Origin: Symbiodinium natans
Lineage: Eukaryota; Sar; Dinophyceae; Suessiales; Symbiodiniaceae
Length of the DNA stretch: 64,000 bases
Direction of reading: 5' to 3'
Assembly (NCBI GenBank): GCA_905221605.1
Contig: CAJNDS010002307.1
Span: forward strand, 41,001 to 105,000
Positions 27,700 to 45,408 of this stretch are shown here, piece after piece. The translations under genes were made by a program, and so were the position numbers. Below the pieces are notes generated by a model. It made no database searches and had not been told where the DNA came from. It saw only the letters and a list, made by a program, of their open reading frames with translations. The first letter of the stretch is position 1, and each line of letters begins with the position of its first letter.

Positions 27700-28422
27700 C
27701 CGAAGGGCATGTAGGGTGCTCCGGAGGAGAGGCGCTCAGAAGGCGTCACTTCCGAGTACTTGTTCACCTTCACACTGGGGTCTGTTGTAGTAGGGCTTCA
27801 GGGTTTAGGGTTTAGGGTTTAGGGCTTAGGGGAGCTTAGGTTTTCAGGATTGAGGGTTTAGGGTTTAGGGTTTGGGGTTTAGGGTTTGGGGTTTCGGGTT
27901 TGGGGTTTAGGGTGTAGGTTGGGATGTTCCTCCTTGTACTAACAATCCTTACAAGGGATTACAAGAGGGGGTACTGTAATCCCTAGCAAAGGACTGTTAG
28001 TATAAGAGGGGAGCATCCCAAAGCTTAGGTTTTCAGGATTGAGGGTTTAAGGTCTAGGGCCACAGGGAGGTTGGGATTTTAGATTTAGGGTTTAGGGTTT
28101 AGGGTTTTGAGGTTTAGGGTTTAGGGCTGATTGAGGGATTTTGTGGCTTTGTGAGGTCCCACTCGAGCCTCATTCTATGAGGTCTCTTGGCTGCCAGGGG
28201 AAGATTAGTTGCCCAGCAACCCTGGGGGAACCAAAGGTTAACCTTTGGGATTCTAAGGGGATTCTACCACCCCAAAAAAGGTTTAGGGTTTAGGGTTTAG
28301 GGTTTAGGGTTTGGGGTTAAAGGTTACCTACTCTACTACTAGGATTAGGGCGACCTTACCGGCTGGCTTGCGCGGGAAGTTGAGCCCAAGTCTAGGGAAA
28401 AGCGGGCCCTGTGGACTCCGGC
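27700..28422 (-). CDS. Two-exon gene fragment, unidentified
   Basis: Exons 28360-28422 (21 codons, acceptor GTGTGCAG|G, donor GTAAGG) and 27700-27767 (acceptor TGAAG|GTG, donor GG|GTTTAG formed by a telomere-like unit). Both are phase 0 at the join, giving ...RFSLDLGSTSRASQP followed by VNKYSEVTPSERLSSGAPYM. The splice signals are good, but I know no family match. The intron carries two palindromic elements (28228-28349 family 11; 27920-28020 family 2) and TTTAGGG islands. Confidence 0.45.
27920..28020. mobile_element. Palindromic MITE-like element, family 2
   Basis: Inverted ends TGGGATGTTCC...CCTTGTACTAACA and ...TGTTAGTATAAG...GGAGCATCCCA. Relatives: 29527-29651 and 44030-44131. A 28-bp segment at 27833-27860 recurs at 28022-28049, just outside its right end. 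Confidence 0.65.
28228..28349. mobile_element. Palindromic MITE-like element, family 11
   Basis: CCAAAGGTTAACCTTTGGGA, a GGGATTCTACCACCCC core, a TTTAGGG island, then AAAGGTTACCTACTCTACTACTAGG. Its relative at 49969-50114 has the same parts, with the telomeric island in a different place. Confidence 0.55.
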
Positions 28423-29339
28423 CTGCACACTCGGTTTAGGGTTTAGGGTTTAGGGTTGAGGGTTTAGGGTTTAGGGGCTTCTCAGAAGCCTCCCGTATTC
28501 ACTAAGGTCCGGGGGGGGGGGGGGGGGGGGCGGTTCGAACCACTTTTCCTTTTAACATGGAGTTCGAAAGTCCTAACTCGTGCGAAAGAACCAGAGACAC
28601 ATATTCATTTAGCACAAAACGGCCACATGACAAACTTTGCAGCCAAAAGGGACAAGACAACCAAGAACTACCTGCAAAGAACGCTCTCAGACCTAGGTAG
28701 TGTCCCATCTACCAGGAATTCCGGAAACCCTAAACCATAAACCCTAAAACCCTAAACCCTAAACTCTAAACTTTCAACCAAAGGTTTGAGTGTTTGGGGT
28801 GCAGGGCTATACCTCAACTCTGAGCTACTTAAGGCTTAGGGTTGTGCCGTTACTAAACCCTAAAGCCCTACAAACCCTAAGTCCTAAACCCTAAACGCTT
28901 AGGGTTTAGGGCGGTCGCAAAGCCTTGAAATCCACCTCAACAAGCTCTAAGATTTAAATCCTGACTCTCGCATTCTATGTGCTTCCGAAGAAGGGGGTAG
29001 AGGGAGCTCGGGGAGGGTTCCGGGTTTAGGGTGCAGGGTTTAAGGTTGAGAGGCTTTTTCCGGGGTTTAGGGTGTTTAGGTTTTAGGGCCTAGTTTAGGG
29101 TTTGGGTTTGGGACGAGTCTCCGGTGTGGGGTTTGGGGTGAAGGATCTTAGGCTGGGCACCCGGAACCCGGAACCCTAAACCCGAAACCCGAAACCCGAA
29201 ACCCCAAAACCCATCGTTTTGAGGGATATGGGGCCAGACACCAAGACTGTAAGTTTCAAGGCCTTCTAATCCCCAACCGGAATCTATAGTTTGCCTTGTA
29301 ACGCTGCTAAAAGGGCTATACAAGGGAGCCTAACCCCAC

Positions 29340-29410
29340 AACAGAAGGGGAACCCTAAACCCTAAACCCTAAACCCTAAACCCTAAACCCTAAACCCTAA
29401 ACCCTAAACC
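29340..29410. repeat. CCCTAAA island
   Basis: About nine tandem units. Confidence 0.9.
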
Positions 29411-29526
29411 CCTGAAGAAGCCCTCTGTCTGCCAGGGCCTTTGTTCTTTGCTGCATCGAATTTCGCATCCTGCAGCAGGGGACGCTGGCAAGCGACAAGG
29501 GAGCATAAGGAGCGGAAGCCTTGCGC

Positions 29527-29651
29527 TGAGATGTTCCCCCTTATACTGACAGTCCTTAATGGGGATTATAGCACCCTAAACCCTAAACCCTAAACCCTAA
29601 ACCCTCATATAATCTCTATTAAGGCCTGCTAGTAGCAGGGGAAGCATCCCA
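29527..29651. mobile_element. Family 2 palindromic element with a telomeric island in its loop
   Basis: Arms GAGATGTTCCCCCTTATACT...AGTCCTTA and TTAAGGCCTG...GGGGAAGCATCCCA. Four CCCTAAA units sit in the loop, absent from the other copies. Confidence 0.6.
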
Positions 29652-29719
29652 AGCCTTTTGTCTCAACGTGCGGATGCGAAGGATGTGCATGGAGAAAGAG
29701 ACCCTTAGTAGCCCAGTAA

Positions 29720-29935
29720 CCATATGAAGTAGGGTTTAGGGTTTAGGGTTTAGGGTTTAGGGTTTAGGGTACCCCCAAAAGGCCACCCAGTATATACACT
29801 CACCAATTTTAAAAAGGAGCCTTATATGCACTCACCAAAAACAGAAATATATACCCTACTTCATATTATGATCAGGGCACCCTTTTTGGGATTGGTATAA
29901 GGGAACCCATAGCCCCCCCCCCCCCAAAAAAAAAA
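29720..29935. mobile_element. Family 8 element nested in a family 7 remnant
   Basis: CATATGAAGTAGGG...CCCTACTTCATATTA (family 8, with a TTTAGGG island near its start) interrupts a family 7 sequence: GTAGCCCAGTAAC lies before it and CAGGGCACCCTTTTTGGG lies after it. Confidence 0.5.
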
Positions 29936-30019
29936 ACTGACTGACAAGCTGACGCAAGAGTAACCCTATAAACCCCAGAGCCCTGAGCCCTCACTTATCG
30001 GAGGCCGTCCTCAGGAGGC

Positions 30020-31462
30020 TCAGACCATGAGCATCGGTCCGGGTCTGACCCAGTACTCCAGCTCCTGGCGGCGCACTGGGTTTAGGGTTTAGGGTTTAGG
30101 GTTTAGGGTTTGGAGTTTAGGGTTTAGGTTTTAGTTTTTAGGGTTTATATAGGGTTTAGGGTTTTGGCAAAGTCGTCAGCCCCGGGGGCGAAGGTGAGGC
30201 ACGCCCTCAGGTAAAGCGGGCTTAGGGTTCGAGGCTTGGAGAACCCGAAACCCCAAACCCGACACCCTAAACCCTAAACCCTAAACCCTAAGCCCCAAAC
30301 CCTAAACCCTAAGCCCTAAACCCTAAGCCCTAAGCCCTAAGCCCTAAGCCCTAAGCCCTAAGCCCTAAGCCCTAAGCCCTAAGCCCTAAGCCCTAAGCCC
30401 TAAGCCCTAATCTCGAACCCTACATCCCCCGCGAGTCCCCTCAAGACCTCCAGCTCTAACTATGATCATCAATTCCCTTTACCTTGGTGCTTGTTGGTTT
30501 AGGGCCTAGCTAGGCTGCTCCGTAACCTAGGATTAAAAAGGGTGCCCCTTTTTGGCTTAGAGGGGTTTATAAGGGAACCTAAACCCCCCAAAAAGGGAAT
30601 AAGGGCACTACTGAAAATCCTAGTAGGTTTAGGTTTAATTTTAGGGTTTTGGGGTTTAAAAATTTAGGGGAGCGCACCAGGCCTCTCGGTTGACAATCCC
30701 ATTGGCGGTGGGCACGAAGTTCCTGTGCGGCGCGGTGAGAAACCAAAAACAGTCTCCGAATACCACGATGGCCTACAAATCTGGTCGGCTCACTTTTCAA
30801 AAATACGGCCACATTTTGGGGTTAGTGTTTTCAGGCGGCCCCGAATATTGCGGGGACCATGCTGTGTATACCGAACGAAGGTTTAGGGACTAGGGTTTTA
30901 TGGTTTTTGGGTCTATGATTTTGGGCCTGAGCCTTCATATGTGCCACTAGGACGTATAGTCGGAGCCAAAAAGTTGGAAACTCAATAGCCTCAATCCCTA
31001 AGAGTAAAGTATAGGGAATCCCAGCACTATGTGTCCTGAAAAAGGTTTCCAACTTTTTGGGGTTTACTGTAAACAAGGACTGAATGGCGGAGATTTCTCT
31101 GAGGCCGTCTCAGGGCGTTCAAGACGTAGTCAAGGTCGTCATCTGTGAACAGATCCTGCGAAGAAAGGAACGTGGATCAACTAGCCCAGGCTCTTACAGT
31201 AAACTCCAAAAAGTTGGAACATCCTTATCCCCATACTCCACAAGGTATACTAGAGGGAATCCCAGCTCTGAGCATCCTACAACCATCCCTAGACCCCCAA
31301 GCCCTAAACCCTAAACCCTAAACCCTAAACCCTAAACATGTTCCAACTTTCTGGAGTGTGCTGTAGCCCTAAACCCCAAACCCTTACACGCTTGCACGCT
31401 CTCTTGGTGCAGCTTAAATGTCGAACACATCTTGCGGGCGGAACAGAGCCCAGAGCCCAAAC
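30020..31462 (-). CDS. Unrecognised gene, C-terminal five exons
   Basis: Exons 31429-31462, 31081-31155, 30678-30772, 30169-30205 and 30020-30064 (stop TGA at 30020-30022). All acceptors are AG|G; donors are GT, GT, GT and GC. The phases close through all four joins (34+75+95+37+45 nt, with two bases owed to an upstream exon). The joined reading includes FGLWALFRPQD, DLFTDDDLDYVLNALRRPQR, AIVVFGDCFWFLTAPHRNF and ADDFELEYWVRPGPMLMV before the stop. I do not recognise the family. Introns hold two related palindromic elements (family 12) and one of family 7. The exact phase closure makes this a credible gene; expression is untested. Confidence 0.6.
30295..30410. repeat. CCCTAAG array
   Basis: About 15 tandem CCCTAAG units, a single-base variant of CCCTAAA spread as a block. 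Confidence 0.9.
30525..30630. mobile_element. Family 7 palindromic element in an intron
   Basis: AGGGTGCCCCTTTTTGG, AGGGAACCTAAACCCCCC and AAAAAGGGAATAAGGGCACTA form the same modules as at 33812-34023. Confidence 0.5.
30967..31077. mobile_element. Family 12 palindromic element at an intron start
   Basis: Arms AAAAAGTTGGAAAC and GTTTCCAACTTTTTGGGGTT, ending TACTGTAAAC. It lies within four bases of the donor of the intron after exon 31081-31155. Confidence 0.65.
31196..31366. mobile_element. Family 12 palindromic element with telomeric island
   Basis: Arms TACAGTAAACTCCAAAAAGT and CTTTCTGGAGTGTGCTGTA. About four CCCTAAA units lie inside. It sits in the intron between exons 31429-31462 and 31081-31155. 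Confidence 0.65.
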
Positions 31463-31740
31463 CTACCATTCCAAACTACCTCAGAGGGGCATTTCTTTGG
31501 TACACATGGAGAACTTAAACAACGATGGCCCCAAAAAACCCTCTGAAAGAAAATCCTGAGGGATAAAATACAACATCCCAAAGGGCTTACAGGCTAGTAA
31601 GTATTCTACCGCATAAACCCGAAACCCGAAACCCTAAACCCCAAACCCTAAACCCCAAACCCTAAACCCTAAACCCTAAACCCTAAACCCTAAACCCTAA
31701 CCCTAAACCCTGAACCCTAAACCCTAAACCCTAACCCCTA

Positions 31741-31809
31741 GGCTACCACGCGGAGGACCCCGTGGTCTCCTCGTCGTTCGACTGCATGACCTGCTTGACC
31801 AAGGCCTGA
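31741..31809 (+). CDS. Possible terminal exon, plus strand
   Basis: Acceptor ACCCCTAG|GC, then YHAEDPVVSSSFDCMTCLTK, alanine and a TGA at 31807-31809. The composition is protein-like and it is preceded by a CCCTAAA island that supplies the pyrimidine-rich acceptor. No family and no upstream exon were recognised. Confidence 0.35.
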   Translation, partial: GYHAEDPVVSSSFDCMTCLTKA

Positions 31810-32199
31810 AGGGGACGGGTCCTATACCCTAAACCCCAAACCCTAACAACCCTAAGTGTCCATGTGCCTATATAGTATAAACGTTTAAGGTCTAGGGCTT
31901 AGGGTCCAGGGTTAGCGGTTCCCATATAGCAGCTTTAAGGCCCAGGAAACATACTCTCCAAGTCATGCTTCAGACCATTTGGGCTTGGGGTTTATGGCTT
32001 AGGGTTCAGGGTCTCGGGGTTTAGGGGATGGCTTCATCACAGGCGGGCAGTAAACTTGGAGGTTTGGGGAGAATGATTTTTGTAGATCGTCTACAACTTC
32101 GATATTACCATCGGGACAAAGAAACGGGGGGGGTGGGGTGGGGGGGAGGATGATGTTGGCAACTGTATGTACCTCAAAACAATCTGAAGCCTAAACCCT

Positions 32200-32370
32200 A
32201 AACTTACCCTAAACCCTAAACCCTAAACCCTAAACTCTCAACCCTCAACCCTCAACCCTAAACCCTAAACTCTAAACTCTAAACCCTAAACCCTAAACCC
32301 TAACCCTAAACCCTAAACCCTAAATCCTAAACCCTAAACCCGAAACCCTAAACCCTAAACCCTGATCGGA
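32200..32370. repeat. Degenerate CCCTAAA array
   Basis: About 22 units with many single-base changes. Confidence 0.85.
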
Positions 32371-32483
32371 GCTCAGCCTTTTTCTGTCCGCGTGTCGGCA
32401 GCCATTGTTAAATGAGGCATTCCTCCGGAATGCCAAGGAGCTGCCCAAAACTGGCGCTTTTCGCACCAGTCATTAAAACAGTG

Positions 32484-32552
32484 TAAAGGGTCCCCCACGT
32501 ACTCCTGAGTCGGGTTTAAAGGGTCCCCCCACGTACTCCTGAGTCGGGTTTC
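32484..32552. repeat. Tandem duplication of about 35 bp
   Basis: Two nearly identical copies of AAAGGGTCCCC...ACGTACTCCTGAGTCGGGTTT, next to a family 6 element. Confidence 0.7.
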
Positions 32553-32555
32553 TAT

Positions 32556-32665
32556 CCCAGAGGGTCCATTTGTAGTACTATTATGGATTTAGGTACCCAA
32601 AAACCCTACTTAGCATGGTTTTTGGCACCTAGTTCCATGGTAGTAATTCCACTGGACCCTCTGGG
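32556..32665. mobile_element. Family 6 palindromic element
   Basis: Arms CCCAGAGGGTCCATTTGTAG and ...CCACTGGACCCTCTGGG. Its relative is at 38379-38498. Confidence 0.65.
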
Positions 32666-32801
32666 TATGTCAGAATAGTAAAATTGAAGACTTTCCTTCA
32701 GGGGTACCAGGGAGTATTAACCATGTAAAAGGCTTCTACTTTGAGCCACTTGTTGATGGATGGAAAACAAAAAAGCTTTGCAGCCAAGTGGTCGCAATGT
32801 C

Positions 32802-40007
<7,206 letters not shown>

Positions 40008-40430
40008 CCTTGTAGCTGCAGTGCTCTGACGATTCGGTACCGAGTTCACTTTCTTCTGCTGCAAGCTTGAGCACAGGGAAGGCAAAAGACACAAGCAACT
40101 TTCTTCAAGTGATCTCAACGATAGTCCTGACCAGCCCGAAACGGTCCTCATCAATCAACAGGGCATGCACGAGCCTTGAACTGCACTTTGTTTAGGCCTG
40201 GCAATCTGCGGAGCTTTACGGCTCAGGGGTTCAGGGCGGTTGCAGCTACAAGGAGTTGGTTTCCTAAACCCTAAACCCTAAACCCTAAACCCTCAACCCT
40301 AAACCCTAAACCCTAAACCCTAACCCTAAACCCTAAACCCTAAACAACATCCGTTCTCCCAGGAGCCCTCTGAAGACGTCACACCTCGATATGGGGGGAT
40401 CTCCGAAAATAGGGGGTAGCCCGTGTATAC

Positions 40431-40536
40431 CCCTAAGGGTCCATGTACCTAATTATGGAATACTTGGGCCTTAAAGTACTTCCTATATAAGGACTTTGGG
40501 GTCTAAGTATATAATAAGGTACATGGACCCTTAGGG
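40431..40536. mobile_element. Family 1 palindromic element (copy A)
   Basis: Perfect arms CCCTAAGGGTCCATGTACC and its inverse GGTACATGGACCCTTAGGG, 106 bp. The core TACTTGGGCC...AAGTACTTCC is shared by copies C, D and E. Confidence 0.8.
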
Positions 40537-40621
40537 TACCCCAACATACTCTAACGTACTCTTGCAAAGGAACCCCAAAAACCGGTACTCCTATTTTCGG
40601 AACCCCCCCCCCCCCATATGG

Positions 40622-40815
40622 CTGCATCAATTTTGGGTGCGGCTCCAGGGCGTGGGCCCGCGTGCAGAGCGACAACGCAGGTGGCTTCGTTGGAGAAATG
40701 CTGTTGGCTTGAGGTAGAACCGTTCCAGGCCACATTCCGCTGACAAGTGCGCGCTGCCACAGTTTGGGCAATTGTGGGTGATGACGATGTGCGGCTCGAT
40801 TGAAACCGAGACCTG
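40622..40815 (-). CDS. Possible exon of an unidentified gene
   Basis: Acceptor GGGTTGCAG|GTC. All three frames are open for long stretches, so the true reading is unclear. One frame holds a CCHC-like motif (CPNCGSAHLSAEC), another a longer open reading (...NEATCVVALHAGPRPGAAPK). It lies upstream of the VWD gene. No phase partner was found. Confidence 0.25.
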
Positions 40816-41513
40816 CAACCCTCAACACTGAGTCACCCACATAACCCCAAACCCCAAACCCCAAACCCCAAACCGTAAACCCTAAACTCTGGACTCTGCG
40901 CCGCAAACCGTAGGCGCTGGTAACTGATAATTACTGCCCCCCCGTCCCCCGCCCTTACCTTTCAACCCTGAAACTAAAACTCTACCCCCACCCCATCCCC
41001 GCCCGCATCCCCCCAAAAGCCTGGCTGCGTGGGTGCGATGTAATGATCCAGACTGCCGCCGGTGTCTCGCAGAAGCAATGCTGAGGTTCTGGTTTGGAGC
41101 TTAGGAGGATTTACGGCTTGGGCTTAGGGTTTTGCGGTTCAGCTTTGGATGAAAGCAGTCAGAGACTACATCGGCATTGCTTCATCACCAAGTTTTTGGC
41201 AACACTCTTGGCACTCAGCGCGACTTTCGCAACACTCTTTAAAAAAAACAAAAAGCAATCTTCATTGGGCGTAGGTGGCATGCGTCATGCGTAAACCCCG
41301 AGAAGACGACTCTTCAGTTGTATAAGTAACGGAGTTCACCATGACTTAACCCAATGATCTGATAGACTCTAGACTGTTGACTGACAGGCTGCTGGTCGAG
41401 AAAGGGGCTTCGGGCCTAGTTTGGAACTGGTCCTTTCTGTTTAAATCCCTCAACCCTTAACCCTAAACCCTCAACCCTCAACCCTAAACCCTGAACCCTA
41501 AACCCTGAACTTG

Positions 41514-41594
41514 TGCGGCGAGTCTCTACACCCCTGCCTATCTCACGGAGCAGCTTCGTCCGAACTTTGTCGAGGTTGTTGCTGATCATGTAAC
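41514..41594 (-). CDS. Possible internal exon
   Basis: Acceptor CCCTCGGAG|GT, reading YMISNNLDKVRTKLLREIGR. It is flanked by CCCTAAA on the left and TTTAGGG on the right. The family is unknown and the donor uncertain. Confidence 0.35.
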
Positions 41595-41604
41595 CTCCGA
41601 GGGT

Positions 41605-41785
41605 TCAGGGTTAATTAGGGTTTAGGGTTTAGGGTTAGGGTTTAGGGTTTAGGGTTTAGGGGTTAGGGTTTAGGGTTTAGGGTTTAGGGTTTGGGGTTTA
41701 GGGTTTAGGGTTTAGGGTTTGGGGTTTGGGGTTTAGGGTTTAGGGTTTAGGGTTTAGGGTGTAGGGTTTAGGGTTTAGGGTTTAG
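41605..41785. repeat. TTTAGGG island
   Basis: About 25 units with TTTGGGG variants. Confidence 0.9.
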
Positions 41786-41821
41786 ACCCTGCAAGGCGGC
41801 GGCTACTCCCGCGAAGACCTT

Positions 41822-41916
41822 CCAGGATGGGCTATTAGGCCCGCTAATCCCGATATAATCCACCCTACAAAAAAGCCCTTTCAGGGGGTCATATAGGGTG
41901 GAATAGCCCGTCCTGG
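41822..41916. mobile_element. Family 4 palindromic element
   Basis: CCAGGATGGGCTATTAGG at the left; GGAATAGCCCGTCCTGG at the right; the middle has AACCCTATA-like and AAAGCCCTTTCAGGG modules. Its relative is at 45322-45408. Confidence 0.65.
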
Positions 41917-42524
41917 TAGGCCACTGAACACACTTTCGAAAATCATACCCTAAACCTAAACCCTAAACCCTGAACCCTAAACCCTAAACCCTAAACGCTA
42001 AACCCTAAACCCTAAACTCTAATGAAAGAACATCAGAGCGTAAACAAGACAACCCAAGCCTAAACCATAAAGTTCTAAACGAAAGCAAAGCACGGTTCCC
42101 AAAAGCCTTGCGCGAAATCGTTGTGCGTGTCAAAATGGCTAAGCCCTAAACCCAAAAACCTTAAATGCACCCTCAACCCCAAACCCCAAACCCCAAACCC
42201 CAAACCCCAAACCCCTAAACCCTAAAACCTTTAACCCCTACACCCTTGAAACCAAAACCCTAAACCCCTATATCCTTGAATCCTCGACCCTGAACCCATT
42301 GAACCCTAAATCCTCAACCCTAAACCCTAAACCCCAACCCCTAAACAACCCTTGAACCCTTGAACCCTTGAACCCCAGACCTGAACCCCAAATCCGACCG
42401 GCTGACCTTTGAAGAGAGCCACTGCGCCAAGCCTCGGCTGCCGAACGCGAATGGAAACTGGGTGTAAGGGAGCCGGCATCGAACCCTAAACCCTTAGCCC
42501 AAAAACCCTAAACCTTGAACCCTT

Positions 42525-42642
42525 AACCCTAAACCCCTAACCCCTAAACCCTAAACCCTAAACCCTAAACCCTAAACCCTAAACCCTAAACCCTAAACCC
42601 TAAACCCTAAACCCTAAACCCTAAACCCTAAACCCTAAACCC
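42525..42642. repeat. CCCTAAA island
   Basis: About 16 tandem perfect units. Confidence 0.92.
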
Positions 42643-43100
42643 CGAAGCCTAACCACCCTAAACCCCAAAGCATGGGTAGGCTTCAGGGACCCAAGGTATC
42701 GGTTCGAGGCCAAAAAAGGCTCTGAGTCAGCACAAGACCTGCAGAACCCTGAAAAACCCTAAACCCTAAACCCTAAACCCTAAACCCTAAACCCTAAACC
42801 CTAAAACCTTATAGTCTAACTTCCCTCTGGACTCACTCAAGGGCGATGAACAGAGGGCTCCGACCCTGAACTCACTAGGGCTCAGGGTTGAACCCTACCG
42901 GGCTTCTTGGGTGTATTTGGGTGCTGAGGCATCCACACCACGAGGTACAGCGTGAACACGCCTCACACAGTGCGGTGCTGGACGCGCGGCTTCGGAGCTT
43001 GGTGGTTTAGCGTTTAGGGTTTAGGGTTTAGGGTTCGGGGTTTAGGGTTGAGGGCTAGTACAGTGCACCGGATCCTGCTTCTAGGCTCGTGTAGTCCCTC

Positions 43101-43103
43101 AGG

Positions 43104-43139
<36 letters not shown>
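43101..43139. repeat. (GA)n microsatellite
   Basis: About 17 GA dinucleotides after GGGAGG. Confidence 0.9.
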
Positions 43140-43141
<2 letters not shown>

Positions 43142-43184
43142 ACCAAAAAAATAAGGGTTTAGGGTTTAGGGTTTAGGGGCATCC

Positions 43185-43245
43185 ACACAACCGCCGGTCC
43201 TCCAAAGAATCCGTTGATGTTGGTGTCCCACAAGGCGCTAAAGAC
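43185..43245 (-). CDS. Possible internal exon
   Basis: Acceptor ACGCTTAG|GTC, reading VFSALWDTNINGFFGGPAVV. A second minus exon near 42960 would follow with FTLYLVVWMPQH. The similarity of the two endings (VVWMP) is curious. Donors are uncertain and no family is known. Confidence 0.35.
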
Positions 43246-43304
43246 CTAAGCGTGCTTGCATGGCGGGGCGGGGGAGAGCGCAGTGTAAAGACTGGTGCAA
43301 CTGG

Positions 43305-43422
43305 CTGGTTCTTCGTAGGGAATGAGGGAATGAGGTACCCTATAGAACCCCTTAAAGGGTATATATATATATATATACATGTATATATGGCCCTGATTCC
43401 CTCATTCCCTACGCAGAACCAG
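43305..43422. mobile_element. Family 5 palindromic element
   Basis: CTGGTTCTTCGTAGGGAATG at the left and CATTCCCTACGCAGAACCAG at the right, a near-perfect inverted repeat, with (AT)n in the loop. Confidence 0.75.
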
Positions 43423-43507
43423 GGGGGACAAGGCTAGGACTTTCTGGTCGGGCTTGAGATTTGAGGGTTCAGGGTTCAGGGTTCAGGGTTCAGGGTTCAG
43501 GGTTTAG

Positions 43508-43619
43508 GTCCTGCTGCCCTCCAAAAGTCACGTTCGTGTCAAGAGCCAGACCATTGTGGACAGGAAGAGGTACCACATACCTGGCCGGCACTCTAGGATT
43601 TCCGACACCCTGGAAACTG
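43508..43619 (+). CDS. Probable internal exon, plus strand
   Basis: Acceptor GGGTTTAG|GTC and strong donor G|GTAAGC. The reading includes SHVRVKSQTIVDRKRYHIPG and SRISDTLET. A downstream segment at 43761 (acceptor CACGTCAG|GT) continues in phase as ETNLEASCPRGFSQTHPNSP. The family is not recognised. It is the only plus-strand internal exon here with a consensus donor. Confidence 0.45.
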
Positions 43620-44029
43620 GTAAGCGTGCAGGTTTTCGAGTTCAGACAACCTCAACTTAAACATTCATGTCGCATCCCTAAACCCGAAAAACCCTAAACC
43701 CGAAAAAACCGAAACCCTAAACCCTATGCCCTAAACCCTAAATGATTCTAGCACGTCAGGTGAAACAAACCTTGAAGCCAGTTGTCCCCGAGGCTTCTCC
43801 CAAACCCATCCCAACTCCCCTTCTGACAACTCCCTCAGACGGATTCTTAGAATCCAACCCGACATCCTAAACCCTAAAGCCCCTCATTAAGCCCTAAACC
43901 CCAATCCCTCAATGGATTCTTGTGATCCTTTGCGGCGCGAACCCACGACTGCAGGCCTCGCCCCATGAAGCGGGTCCTGGGCGCAAGGTTGTCGCAGAGT
44001 GCGACAGAGATGTGAATCAGCGTGGAACT

Positions 44030-44131
44030 TGGGACGTTCCCCCTTGTACGAACAGTCCTTAGTCGGGATTATATTACTAGAGGGTACGATAAGATCTGTT
44101 AAGGACTGTCAGTACAAGGGGGGGCATCCCA
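44030..44131. mobile_element. Family 2 palindromic element with 3-bp duplication
   Basis: TGGGACGTTCCCCCTTGTAC at the left and GTACAAGGGGGGCATCCCA at the right. Flanking ACT is repeated at 44027-44029 and 44132-44134. Confidence 0.75.
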
Positions 44132-44219
44132 ACTTGGAACAAAAAAATCACCGCTCATTGGCAGCCCAAAACAGGTGTTGGACAATATGTGATCGTTGCA
44201 GAATGCCACGCAAATGCAA
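44132..44219 (+). other. Segment between two palindromic elements with a Cys-rich reading
   Basis: Bounded exactly by the family 2 element (ends 44131) and the family 1 element (starts 44220). The plus frame reads NRCWTICDRCRMPRKCN, four cysteines spaced like a small zinc module. It may be an exon whose flanking introns are the two elements. Confidence 0.3.
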
Positions 44220-44334
44220 CTCCCTAAGGGTCCATGTACCTATATGGTATTTTCTTGGGCCCTAAGCTACTATATGGGAATTGTTTTTAGAAGGACCAAG
44301 TATATACTGTATAGGCACATGGACCCTAAGGGAG
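44220..44334. mobile_element. Family 1 palindromic element (copy B, divergent)
   Basis: Arms CTCCCTAAGGGTCCATGTAC and ...GCACATGGACCCTAAGGGAG; the core differs from the other copies. Confidence 0.7.
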
Positions 44335-44935
44335 TGAAACCTAAACCCTAAGTGCAGCCATAAACGCGCTTTGGGGCCCAATCGTCCAGGAAAGAGAGCA
44401 CGGGTCTGTTCAGCATGTAGATGAGACTTGGCCGATTTCATTTCGGTGATTACATGTCATTGCAAGGATCAAAGAAGCCCGGACCAAGTGGAATCGCTTT
44501 TCCAGCAAATTTCGGGATGGTCCTGGAAGAAAAGGCTGAACTTGAGAAACTTGCAGCCACAAAAAAGCGCGCTGGCATCCCCATGACCTGTGCGTTACCT
44601 GCATTGTTGATGCAGATTTCGGGGAAGAGGCAAAATGGATCTTTCGAGCTGCGTCAGTCAGGTCCCATTTGCATGACAGCCAGGATCCAACCAGGAATTC
44701 AGTTTTCAGCTCGTAGAAAGTCGAGCCATTGAGTACTTGCTGAAGAACGCTCAAACGATTTTATGTGCTCAACACATGGCGTTGTTGTCCTCCAGCTTAA
44801 ACGAAAATGGCGAGGGCTTGTGTCCAAATTCGCACTTGGATGCACTGGTCTCTTGGTTGAGGCCTCTCAACAGGGTTCGAAGGGCTCACGGTGCAGAATT
44901 TGAGTTTGAAGGTTCAGGGTAGAGCGTTCCAAGCC
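44335..44935. other. Unique stretch without repeats, coding status unclear
   Basis: About 600 bases almost free of telomeric units. Both strands have frames of 100 codons or more, for example plus GIAFPANFGMVLEEKAELEK. No family match or phase-closing splice pair could be settled. Confidence 0.3.
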
Positions 44936-45027
44936 TGGATGCCGCCCTACACATACGAATGCACCGAATCTCCTGTCTGGTGTGCCCAAAGCCCTTAACC
45001 CAAAATCACACATGCAGATGTCTCTAG

Positions 45028-45135
45028 CCTAAGGGTCCATGTACCTAATTATGGAATACTTGGGCCTTAAAGTACTTCCTATATAAGGACTTTGGGGTCT
45101 AAGTATATAATAATAAGGTACATGGACCCTTAGGG
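45028..45135. mobile_element. Family 1 palindromic element (copy C)
   Basis: Same arms as copy A; flanked by TCTAG on both sides (45023-45027, 45136-45140), a possible 5-bp target duplication. Confidence 0.75.
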
Positions 45136-45148
45136 TCTAGCCAGTTCT

Positions 45149-45243
45149 CAGCAGCTTCTCAGCAGAGGCTGAGCCGGAGACATGAACAGGACGAACCGGT
45201 AACAGTGGTCCCTGACGCTGACGAGAGTCCTCGGCACCCTAGC
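45149..45243 (-). CDS. Possible exon
   Basis: Acceptor CTGCTAG|G; one frame reads VPRTLVSVRDHCYRFVLFMS and ends in TGA. Other frames are also open, so the reading is uncertain. Confidence 0.25.
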
Positions 45244-45321
45244 AGGGGTTTAGGGTTTAGGGTTTAGGGTTTAGGGTTTAGGGTTTAGGGTTTAGGGCGG
45301 CGATCAGTCGGGTTTCGTTCA

Positions 45322-45408
45322 CCAGGGTGGGCTATTAGGGCGTAAAATCCTCATAATGAACCCTATAAAGGGCCTTTTAAGGGATTAGGGTACAATTGCC
45401 CATCCGGG
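45322..45408. mobile_element. Family 4 palindromic element
   Basis: CCAGGGTGGGCTATTAGGG at the left; GGGTACAATTGCCCATCCGG at the right. Confidence 0.55.

Noticed and set aside
44410-44754. Frames of over 100 codons on both strands at the same place
   Set aside because: Neither strand shows a known motif or closing splice sites, so no gene is called.
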